From Ipomoea triloba (taxonomy: Eukaryota; Streptophyta; Magnoliopsida; Solanales; Convolvulaceae), in contig NC_044923.1 in assembly GCF_003576645.1 (NCBI RefSeq), forward strand, positions 17,324,022-17,388,021: a DNA stretch of 64,000 nt. Reading direction: 5' to 3'. Numbering within the stretch: the first letter of the stretch is position 1; every line of letters begins with the position of its first letter. Shown piece by piece: positions 23,593 to 33,127 of the stretch. Below the pieces are notes generated by a model. It saw only the letters and a program-made list of their open reading frames with translations, ran no database searches and was not told where the DNA came from. A program made the translations under genes and the position numbers.

Positions 23593-24250
23593 GAAGCTAA
23601 TGAATTGGCAAATTATTTTGTGAACTCGGGTAAAACTAAAAAATACACAATTTATATACTGAATATTTATAATTTTAATTGTGAACATTCAGTATGTAAA
23701 TTGTGACGAGTCCACTTTGAAATATGGATCCGGATCCATGGTTTAACTATTGTTAATGGAATAGGATTGGGCCAATTATGTGGAAGCTAATGAATTGGCA
23801 AATTATTTTGTGAACTCGGGTAAAACTAAAAAATACACAATTTATATACTGAATATTTATAATTTTAATTGTGAACATTCAGTATGTAAATTGTGACGAG
23901 TCCACTTTGAAATATGGATCCGGATCCATGGTTTAACTATTGTTAATGGAATAGGATTGGGCCAATTATGTGGAAGCTAATGAATTGGCAAATTATTTTG
24001 TGAACTCGGGTAAAACTAAAAAATACACAATTTATATACTGAATATTTATAATTTTAATTGTGAACATACAATTTATATACTGAATATTTATAATTTTAA
24101 TTGTGAACATTCAATTTATATACTGAATATTTATAATTTTAATTGTGAACATTCATTATGTAAATTGTGACGAGTCCACTTTGAAATATGGATCCGGATC
24201 CATGGTTTAACTATTGTTAATGGAATAGGATTGGGCCAATTATGTGGAAC
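23593..24250 (+). repeat. Three ~190-bp tandem units with nested ~41-bp repeats in the last unit
   Basis: Units start with gaagctaatgaattggcaaa at 23593, 23783 and 23973. The third has aatttatatactgaatattt with its continuation three times instead of once. Each unit contains the palindrome atggatccggatccat. Short frames across it are by-products. Confidence 0.85.
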
Positions 24251-24282
24251 ATTCTGCTCTATAGAGTTGTGTGGGTTGTTAT

Positions 24283-24600
24283 GCCGTGGACCAAAAATAA
24301 AAAGTACATTATTTTTGTACTGAACATACATTATATTTGTACTGTAGGTACATTATTTGACAGTATATATCAAATAATGTACCTTCAGTACAAAAATAAT
24401 GTACCCTAAAATAATGTACCTACAGTACAAAACAAAAATAATGTACCCTAAAATAATGTACCTACAGTACAAAATTAATGTACTTTCACCTAAAATAATG
24501 TACCTACAGTACAAAATTAATGTACTTTCAGTACTAAAATAATGTACTTTTTATTTTTGGTTCACACAGCTGTGTGGACCATGGTCCATGCAATAATGAT
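24283..24600. mobile_element. MITE, CCATGGTCCACACAG family, copy 4
   Basis: The same gtacattatttttgtactg body, longer here through extra taatgtacctacagtacaaa units. The right end is well preserved and the left end decayed. Confidence 0.55.
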
Positions 24601-25110
24601 TGCACTTTGCAAGGTGGACCTGGGTCTACATTCACATACACTATACTCTACATTCATAATTTGTAAACTCCACATTCACACATTACATGATTATATGTTT
24701 AGTAACTATATTACCACTGTTATGCATTCACACATTCAAAACTCTATATTCACAGGTCCTATACTCCACATTCACGACTTGAGAACTGCACATTCACACA
24801 TTACAGAGCTACAAGTTGCTAGAACTTCTTAACTCTATTACAGATTCACACATGCATAACTCTACATTCACGATTTCTATACTCCATATTCACGATCTGA
24901 AACCTCCACATCCACGCATTTCTGGACAACTCTACATTCACACAATCATAAATCTACATTCACGGTTTCTATACTCTATATTCACACTTTGAAACCTCTA
25001 CATTCACACATTTTTGGACAACTCTATATTCAGCAATATGTTTACTAATTTAAAAAAAAAAAAAAAAAAAGACAAAGACGACGTAGTTTTGGACCCAGGT
25101 CCACATCATA
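24601..25110. mobile_element. TIR element related to 20569-21198
   Basis: The left end is tttgcaaggtggacctgggt and the right end tggacccaggtccacatcat. The interior is the reverse-oriented tandem series of ctccacattcacacatt phrases. Confidence 0.55.
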
Positions 25111-25375
25111 ATTTGCCAAATTTGATAAAGAATATATACCGCGCTTTTTTTTTCTTTTTTTTTTTAATTTGTTAATGTGTATAATTATGTTTTTTTTTAA
25201 TAAAAGAAATTATTACACCCGTACATACATAAAAAATTTAGAGTTAATTCCATTTTTTGTCTTAAATTTATAAGTGGTAATTTATTTTTAATTTTTTTAA
25301 TTAGAACATTCACATTTGGTCTTAGTATTATTGTTATGTCACATGTGATATTAGGCATTTAGGCCTTCCCCATTG
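25111..25375. other. Short AT-rich spacer
   Basis: Contains T and A homopolymers; no gene or RNA seen. Confidence 0.3.
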
Positions 25376-25725
25376 GAGCATCCTTAACAGTATAGTTCTT
25401 TTGTGATCTTTGATGAGTTTTTGTAAGTGTGATTAGGAAAGAAAAAATAAGTGGGGAGAGAAAAAAAAAAGTAAAAGAAATCTGATAAAAAATTAAAGGC
25501 TTTGTCAGGCGTGTCCAGCGGGTGCGTGGGCGCATGTTTGACAGCCACGCACGGCGTGCGAGGCTAAAGTAAATGCTGTGTGGATCCCACTTTTTCTTAA
25601 ATAACCCTTGTTTTGCAGGAGTGAAAATTGCTCTCTCTCTCCTCCTCTCTCTCCCCGCCATGTTAGCACTCACTTTCTAAAAAAATAATGAATAAACTCC
25701 CAAATAACTTCTATAATGGATGCTC
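25376..25725. mobile_element. MITE, GAGCATCC family
   Basis: It runs from gagcatccttaacagtatag to ctataatggatgctc. The body carries the family purine tract, a gtgtggatcccac block and a gcgtgg/cgcacg GC-rich block. Confidence 0.6.
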
Positions 25726-26105
25726 GAGCATCCTTATCAGTGGAGTTTTTTCGCGGGTTTTAAGGGGTTTTTGTAAGTGTGATTATGAAAGAGAGAGTGG
25801 GAAGAAGAAAATGAAAAAGGAAAAAATAAAATAAATTCTGGGAACAAACAAAAAAAAATTAAAAAAATAAAATAAAAAGTTTGGTTTTAGTCAGTGTGGC
25901 CGCCAGCTGGCGGCCATGACGCGCCCAACGCGCGTTTTGGGCGGCGCTTCCTTTTTTTTTTTTTTTTAATTCTTCCCTTTTCTGACATGAAATGGGAACT
26001 TGCAGGAGAATTATTTTACCTTCATTTGGCCTTCACATCAGTTCAACTTTGCACCATGAAGATAATAAACTGACATAAACTCTCAAATATGCATTGATAT
26101 GGATG
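25726..26105. mobile_element. MITE, GAGCATCC family, directly abutting the previous copy
   Basis: It begins gagcatccttatcagtggag immediately after ggatgctc of its neighbour. The right end near gatatggatggcctta is diverged. Confidence 0.5.
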
Positions 26106-26430
26106 GCCTTAGTAATTTTTACACGGTTTTTGAGAGGGAATTCGCCAACATAGAGGAGAGAAGGTAAGGAGAGAGTTTTTGATATCTCCCTGCAAATATA
26201 TGAATTTTCAGACTTTGTGGGACCCACCAAATCAATGCTACAAGCTGGTAAGACGAGTGAAGAGCACAATTAGTGCCCAGCTTGGCGCGTGGGCGTGTAA
26301 ATACATTTTTTTTATTTTTTTTTTATTTTTGGTTTCAGACCTTTATTTTCTTTTATTTTTCTTTTCTTTTTTCTCACTCATCTCTCCTCTCTCCTATTTG
26401 GAAACCTAAAAACTTGTCTATTGTTTATTT
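26106..26430. mobile_element. MITE-like copy, GAGCATCC family, diverged
   Basis: It shares the gagagaaggtaaggagagag, tgtgggacccacc and ctctcctctctcctatttgg blocks in family order. The termini are eroded. Confidence 0.4.
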
Positions 26431-27282
26431 TATACCTACGTACATGATCTACAAATCTAATAAGAACAAATAAAGTTAAGGCCCTAATAATTTTATTTTG
26501 AGAAAACGGTCAAATACACCCTCAAACTTTTGCTAAGAATTCAATTAGGCCCTTGAACATTTGAAGGTTGCAATTAAATCCACAAACATTCTATTTTGGA
26601 GCAATTAAATCCACTGACCTGTTGGTGACTTGTGATTACATGTCAATTAAGTTTCCGGTGATCTTACGGCGAACATCCGGCCAAACTCCGGTGAATTTGA
26701 CCCTTTTTCCTTTTATTTTTATCAATTTTGAGTTTTTTAATGACTTTAATTTGTTATTGGTGTAGGTATTTGTTTTTTTCGTATATTATCAAATTAAAAA
26801 TAAAAAATACTAATAATTAACTAGTAACCATGAAATAGTTATAACATATAATTTATATTATTTTATTTAGAATAAAAATCTAGGTTAATTTGTGTTTCAG
26901 GTCAAATATAAATAAAATTTTAACCCTGCATATCCGAACTAAATTTATATATTAGTATATAATATAATTAAAAAATATCTACTGATATCTATTCGGATTC
27001 ACTCAAAATTTAAAATTCAATTCAAATTTTGGATATTAGGTAATCCGATTTAGGTCGACCTACTTCTACCATATAGACATGTACTGATGCACACACTCTT
27101 CCAGCTGAAAGCTAAGGCAATGGAATTTGTACAAATCAAGAGGTAAAATATTAATTGCAACAAACAATTAACTTCATCTTATGATCTTAATTAATTACCC
27201 CAAGAAGAAGAAGAAGAAAATCTCTACTTCAATTAATTCTAGCTAATTAAGGCTGGCTGGGGGTTATAACTCTAGCTAGCTA
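26431..27282. other. Spacer with a TIR-element end, no gene
   Basis: The stretch from 26509 (ggtcaaatacaccctcaaac) to about 26700 resembles 40476-40620, suggesting a dispersed element whose other end is not visible here. The rest is AT-rich 3' flank of the hydrolase gene. Confidence 0.35.
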
Positions 27283-30200
27283 CTATTTGGATGAAGAAAT
27301 GGCGATATGATTACTGGAATTGGAGAGGTAAGAATAGGCAAACATGGCGTGCAACGCAGCCCCAATAGGCAGAACATCCTCGTCGATGCTAAAATAAGGA
27401 TTGTGGGGAGGAAAAAGGGATTTTGTTTTCTGGTTTCTTGTCCCCAACAAGAAGAATGATCCTGGGACTTTGTCTAAGTACACTGCAAAATCCTCGCTTC
27501 CCATGTAGTTTGGAGCTAGCTGGAACCCATCTTCTCCCACCAGCAACCTCGAAAGCTTCCGGGCATGTTCGTAGATTCTCCGGTCGTTGATCGTCGGCGG
27601 CAGCGTCGGATGCTCCGTTCCCTCGAAGTCAATCTCCACCGTGCATCTATGCACCGCAGCCTGAGCCCTTACAATCTGTCATTCATATTCATATACTAAT
27701 TAATCCCGTTAGGATCAAACGTTTATCCATATCTCAAAATGTATAGCTAGTAGTGAAAGATCAATTTGTCCTTTCAAATCTGATCTTCGTCCAATGATTT
27801 TCCCAATAGGGTGTAAGGGCCGGTCCAAAGGTTTTATAGGCCCCTGGGCGGAATTAAAAAAAGGCCCTTATATGAAAAATTTGTTTCTCGATGATCAATT
27901 TGTTTACTTTTTTTTTTTTTTAATACTTCCGGATGAATGCTTTTTAGGCAACATTGTATTAAAAAAAATTATTATAAAATCAATCTTAACAAAAAGAAAA
28001 AGGAACAAAAGCAGCTGGCACTTATATGAACAAATCAATCTGAATCAGTCAATCGAAAATCTTTAAGTATTTGAACGTAGATTATTTATTGTTCACGAAC
28101 AAATTGTGTTCATTTTCTTTAAGTATTTGAACGTAGATTATTTATTGTTCACGAACAAATTGTGTTCATGAACATGAACGTGTTCGTTAACGTTAGCGAA
28201 CACATTCGTGAACGTGTTCGCGAATATTAACGAACACTAACGAACGCTTAACAAACGAACACGAACAGAATTTTCAAAAACTTTAACAAACGAACACGAA
28301 CACGAACACCCCAAAATTCTTAACAAACGAACACGAACAGCCTCCGTTCGTTTATGTTCGGTTCATTAATAGCCCTAAGTGATCTGTATATCTTATGGCC
28401 TATGGGCCTCCGTATACAGATGGGCCCTGGGCAGGTGCCCGCCCTGAACCCCCCTCAGGCCCGGCCTTGAGGGTGTTGTATTTGGCTTTTCAGGTCCAAC
28501 CTTCTCTCAATAGCACGTTGGACTTGGCCTTTTAGGCCTCATCTTCGCCCAACAATTTTGCCAGTAGAGTGTTGGACTAGGCCCTTCAGGCCGGGTTTGA
28601 CCTTTTCCCAACAATTCTCCCAGTAAGGTGCTGGACTTAACCTTTTAGGCTTGTGCCCAACAATCTTATAGCTACCTGGTTCTGGACTTGACCTTTTTTT
28701 ATACGATAGTGAATAAATTACCTCTTCTATTCTCTTCCTGAGTGCGTAGAAGCTCTTCTTGCTGAAAGCACGGTATGTGCCAGAAATGGTGGCGGAGTCT
28801 GGGATGACATTGAAAGCATATCCTCCTTGAATCATGGCCACCGAGACAACCTTAAAGTTGATCAAACAATTCGGTTAGTCGAGCATATAATATATAAACA
28901 AAATGTGCAATCCCATTACCAGCTTAAACTTTTAACTAAAACCAATCATGCACATGCTTCAATTCGGTATCAGAGCCAACCTCATGCAAAAAAGTATACG
29001 TACTTGTGAATCCAAAGGGTCAGTTTCCCTTGACACAATGCTTTGCAGACTAATGACAGCCGTGGAAGCAGCCAAGATTGGGTCGACGGACTCCTGTGGT
29101 AAGGCGGCGTGACCGCCTTTCCCTTTGATAATGGCTTTGAAACTACCACAACCGGCGAGGAACTGGCCGGGGCGTGACGCAAACACGCCGGTAGGATAGT
29201 TGTGGACAACATGTAGTGCGAAAATGGCTTCCACGTTTTCCAACACCCCTTCTGCTATCATGTCTTTCGCTCCCACTCCCCGTTCCTCCGCCGGTTGAAA
29301 TATTAACACCACGGTTCCCTATATCATAAACTATAATTCAAGATCATCCAATTACATAAAACATGTCTAAATTTTAAATCAAGAAAATATGATGAATCTA
29401 CTGATAGCATCTAGGATCAAACGCTTAACACTACACCACAAGCTATAGTTAGTAGCTAGTAAAGACACAACTTTATTTTCTTATACTACCACATTTTTTT
29501 TTAGAGGCAAGTTGGTAGATTTGCCCTTGACCTCCACTCCCAATAATCCCCTATCCACCTGATGCTAGACATGACTCTTCACTGACCTCCGCCCAACATA
29601 ACATTACTACAACTCGATTGTTATATCATGGACCATGGTACACATTATAGGTAAACTATTGTGTTGACCATAACAAAAAATATATTTTTAATATACTAAA
29701 AGTACATTATTTGTGTACTGAATGTACATTATACAAAATAATGTACTTTCAATACTCAAATAATGCATATTCCCTGAATATAATGTACATTTTTAATAGA
29801 ATCATTTTCATTTTTGGTCCTACTGTTATTGGGGCATTGCCAATTTTAGTCCACTTTATTAATTTTTGCCACATTACGGCCAGTCTTATTTAGTCCTTGC
29901 CACTTTTAGTCCACCGTTAAAATTTTCGTCAAATAACCGTCCAAAACAGGGGTATTTTGATCTTTTCATGCTTTGATCATCTCATTTACCCTTTGTAGTG
30001 GTTTTCCTTACAGATTTTCATTCAATGAAGAGGTCCGGTAAAAGCCATGGCTTTGTAATGTGGCTCACATAGCTTTTGTCGGACCTCTTCAATGGATGAA
30101 AATGTGTGAGGAAAACCACGACAAAGGGTCAAGGAGATGACCAAAGCATGAAAAGACCAAAAATACCCCTATTTTGGACGGTAATTTGACGAAAATTTTA

Positions 30201-32471
30201 ACAGTGGACTAAAAGTGGCAAGTACTAAATAAGACTGGTCGTAATGTGGCAAAAATTAATAAAGTGGACTAAAATTGACAATGCCAAAATAACAATAGGA
30301 CCAAAAATGGAAATGACTCTTTTTAATATACTAAAAGTACATTATTTGCATACTGAATGTACATTATTTGATAATATGATTACTACAGCTATATGGACCA
30401 GGACCACGGTCCACACAATAATAATTGACACATGATATTGTGGATTCACATAATCTGCATATTATTTTAGAACAAAGTCCACAATGCAAGCACAACCCTA
30501 TGGGTCCATGGTATAATTTGACAACTACAACTCAATTTGGCTAATAGTGTTGTACTAAGTACAACTAGCTTCTTTGTTTGTTTAAGAAACTTAATTGCAA
30601 TAATGTATGTACCACATTTATTACCTGTAAATCGTGCTGTAGTTGGTGAAGAATCTTTGCAGCACCTAAAAGCATAGCAGTATGTACATCATGTCCACAA
30701 GCATGCATTTTGCCATCAACTTGGCTCTTGTGCTCCCACTCCACCATTTCCTACGTGTAGGACAAACTATTATTGACCAAGTAATATCACAACCTACTTT
30801 CTACCCCTTATTCACGTGATATGTTCAACTGCTTCAAAAATAAAGAAGAGATAGACTCGAGAGTTAAACTCAAAACTTTATGATTACCAAGTCAATAGTC
30901 TGACTAAATTAATTGGGACAGTCCTACCTGCTTAGTCTTTTGGTTGGGATAAAAGGCATTATTCAATTTACTTATCATTTTACCTACTATAACAATACTA
31001 GTCTTTTAGTTAGGACAAAAGACATTATTCAATTTACTTATCATTTTACCTACTATATTAACAATATTAGTCTTTCAGTTAGGACAAAAGACATTATTCA
31101 GTTTACTTATCAAAACAAATTACTTTATAAAATGATCATAGAGCAAAACAAAATGTATTATAAAAGTTTAGGCGAAACAAGACTAGGGTCCTGTTTGGTA
31201 AATGGATGTTAGCTGATTGGGTTGGTTGTTTGGGTTAGAAGGTATGATTTGTTGATAACATTGGCTGATTGTAGAAAGTTGTTTGATAAATTAGCTGTTA
31301 GCTAATGGCTGTTTGATATAATTTCTTTTCTCAAAAAGCTATTTGAAAAGGCTACTTTGAGTAGCCTTTTGAATTTTAGCATTTTGGAGTTACAAAAAGC
31401 TTATTATTTACCAACTAATAGTGATCAAATAAGCTAAAATTGGCTGATATGCTGATTATTTACCAAACAGGGCCTAGGTCTAGAAATAACTTTCAATCTA
31501 AGAAGATTATGCGAAGCCACATTCGATAACAACATAATAATATAATTTAGAAAATATATTTATATATACAAATTGAATAGTAATTAAAATGTGGCATTTG
31601 ACTTTAAGACTGCTGAGACTGTAGTCGACAACTACAACCGCCGTACACCGCCACGGCAGCCACCACTAACACAAAAGTACTGCGCCAAGAATATATTCAA
31701 GTGATTATATGCCCCAAATTAAAGTATCTATATACCTTAATTTATACCCACACAATTTTTTTCACCTATATTTATTGGGATTCTTTTTCAAAAAATAGAA
31801 AATATGATGATCAAATTTAGACTGGAAACATAAAAGGTGGAATCGCCCAACCCTGACCCGACAGTTTATAGAGAGTAAATTGCTAGACTCTCTCTTTATT
31901 TCGAGGGGTTGCTCGCACAGTGTCGAGAGCTGCTGAGACTCGATATTTAGTCTCTGCTGGCACAGTTTGTAGAAAGTAAATTATGATAGAGGCTAGACAT
32001 GCTAGACTTCTGTTCACTAGCCCCTTTATTTTGTTGCTCCCACAGGTGAGTCTCTCGCGACAAATTTCATGTCTGAGACTAGTTGAGTTGCCCGACTATG
32101 CGGTGGCAAGACTGGGAACTAACCTGAATGGGCAAGGCGTCGAGGTCGGCCCGGAGCGCCACGAACGGCGGGGAGCCGGAGCCGATGGTGGCGACGACGC
32201 CGGTCTTGGCCACCGGCCACCGGTACTTAACTCCCAACCGGTCGAGCTCCTCCCTCACAAGGGCACTCGTAGCAAATTCCTCGTACGCAAGCTCCGGGTT
32301 CCTGTGAATTTCCCTTCTTACCCTCCTCATCCACTCCACCGTCCGGCTATCATTCGCCACACCCATCACCCGATCTTTCAACCACAAACTCTCCGCCGTA
32401 CAAAAAACCGGCAACAGAAAAACCAGACACGAAAACAAGAAAAAAACTCCGACAACATTTCCCATCACCAT
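27283..32471 (-). CDS. IAA-amino acid hydrolase ILR1-like, M20 amidohydrolase, five exons
   Basis: The predicted enzyme releases auxin from amino-acid conjugates. Exons: 32471-32124, 30750-30625, 29318-29004, 28850-28722 and about 27674-27283; the first four are all phase 0 with GT/AG borders. Residues 1-26 form a signal peptide. The metal ligands of the M20 family are all present: HACGHD (C134, H136), PAEERG (E170), ALHV (H194) and [15 protein letters not shown] (His near 394). Spacing between the first four equals that in Arabidopsis ILL2. Product length is about 433 aa, normal for the family. Two oddities: exon 5 only stays in frame with an acceptor at 27667 (AAG|GGC) instead of the better one at 27675 (ACAG|ATTGTAAGG), and the C-terminus ends ISSSK without the KDEL/HDEL-type ER signal of many relatives. 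Introns 1-4 are rich in mobile DNA. Confidence 0.85.
27770..28700. repeat. Intronic minisatellite of ~65-70 bp units, split by a transposon
   Basis: Units of the type cccaacaattttgccagtag with gtgttggacttggcctttta recur about four times at 28490-28690, and one diverged unit (ccaatgattttcccaatagg) lies at 27791-27814, on the far side of the element at 27815-28469. All lie in hydrolase intron 4. Confidence 0.65.
27815..28469. mobile_element. hAT-like TIR element in hydrolase intron 4
   Basis: The ends are AAGGGCCGGTCC and, on the other strand, CAAGGCCGGGCC. AGGGTGT is directly repeated at 27808-27814 and 28470-28476, close to the 8-bp target duplication of hAT elements. The interior is non-coding with many tgttcgtgaacg-type palindromic repeats (28080-28360). 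Confidence 0.65.
29405..29630 (-). mobile_element. LTR-like relic related to 9753-9900
   Basis: The phrases gatcaaacgcttaacactac, acaagctatagttagtagct and acaactttattttcttatac match the relic near 9760-9840 in order. It sits in hydrolase intron 3 (29319-30624), the intron between exons 2 and 3. No coding part is attached. Confidence 0.4.
29618..30425. mobile_element. MITE, CCATGGTCCACACAG family, interrupted by a second element
   Basis: The ends tcatggaccatggtacac and ggaccacggtccacacaata, with acattattt phrases inside, place it in the family of copies 1-4. The body is split at 29798/30320 by a long-TIR insertion. Confidence 0.6.
29799..30319. mobile_element. Fold-back MULE-type element nested in the MITE
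   Basis: A 521-bp element flanked by an exact 9-bp direct repeat TTTTTAATA (29790-29798 and 30320-30328). The two halves are inverted copies for about 240 bp each, starting GAATCATTTTCATTTTTGG and GAGTCATTTCCATTTTTGG, leaving almost no unique middle. A 9-bp target duplication plus long TIRs is the Mutator-like pattern. It has no coding capacity. Confidence 0.75.
30850..30915 (-). mobile_element. SINE-like fragment in hydrolase intron 1
   Basis: On the minus strand, gactattgacttggtaatc is followed by a B-box-like gagtttaactctc. Only a fragment is recognisable. Confidence 0.3.
30933..31115 (+). repeat. ~68-bp tandem repeat, 2.7 units
   Basis: Units start agtcttttggttgggataaa (30933), agtcttttagttagg (31000) and agtctttcagttagg (31069), each followed by attattca(a/g)tttacttatc. 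Confidence 0.85.
31184..31476. mobile_element. TIR MITE in hydrolase intron 1 (GGGTCCTGTTTGGTA termini)
   Basis: The left end is tagggtcctgtttggtaaat and the right end, inverted, ctaggccctgtttggtaaat. The interior has gctgattgg / ccaatcagc-type inverted phrases. It is flanked by TA. Confidence 0.65.
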
Positions 32472-32566
32472 AACTAAAATTTTTATAAAAAAAAAAAAAG
32501 ATTGAAAAGATTAAGGATAAGCAAGAAGGAAATTTATGGAGTGGGGGTAATAATATAAAGATGGGA

Positions 32567-32576
32567 TATTTAAATA
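32567..32576 (-). promoter_or_regulatory. TATA-like box of the hydrolase gene
   Basis: TATTTAAATA lies about 95 bp upstream of the minus-strand ATG at 32471, at a plausible distance for the core promoter. Confidence 0.45.
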
Positions 32577-32804
32577 GAAATCATACATAGAAAGGATGGA
32601 TGAGACTATGAGAGACACATAATTGCTTGTGGTTGACGGAGCTAGTAAGAGTACAGCGGAGTTGAATAATTGGGAGAGAATATCATTTTTTTTAAATTAA
32701 AAAATTCATGAAATAAATAAAACACGTGCTAATAAAAAGTAGGGACGAATTTAGATTTACAATATCAACTTCGTCAAACTTGTGTCAACAAGGTTGCGAC
32801 AAAT

Positions 32805-32835
<31 letters not shown>

Positions 32836-32982
32836 GAGAAGATTTTTTTAGTAAAGAGATAAACTCAAAATCCTTATTTTGGGTGTACTATGTATTAAAT
32901 AAACTTACTAAAAGTTTAAATTAAAAGAGTTGACAAGAATTAAATACGTAACATTATAATACGAGATTTATATCAAAGACAT
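32577..32982. other. Upstream region of the hydrolase gene
   Basis: Promoter-side spacer with a run of about 28 T at 32809-32836. No other feature is supported. Confidence 0.3.
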
Positions 32983-33127
32983 TATGGTCTAGTTGCACCC
33001 CCACATGGGAGATGGGTGAGTTCGAGTCTCAGTGGAGGCGATATTAGCTCTTTATGCTTCATTTGATTGAGAAAGTAGTTATGAGCAATACTACATTATA
33101 ACAGAGTTAATAGTATTAAAAAAAGAT
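32983..33127 (+). mobile_element. SINE-like element, second copy of the 8341 family
   Basis: The B box GAGTTCGAGTCTC lies at 33018-33030, preceded by a weak A-box-like tctagttgcacccc. The body and the gagttaatagtattaaaaaa tail match 8341-8498 in order. Confidence 0.5.

Larger units (their letters stand above)
22497..23612. repeat. Redundant overlapping copies joined by N runs
   Basis: The phrase gatgttaacttcatcaatca starts at 22497, 22849 and 23035, and tgtttaatttatttttttga starts at several points up to 23481. N runs at 22824-22848, 23034 and 23480 stand between the copies. This is most simply contig ends or haplotypes placed side by side, so the copy number here is not reliable. Confidence 0.8.

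Noticed and set aside
28969..28980. GGTATCAGAGCC resembling a primer binding site in the hydrolase intron between exons 3 and 4
   Set aside because: No LTR end precedes it and the intron is short; it is either a tiny relic or chance.
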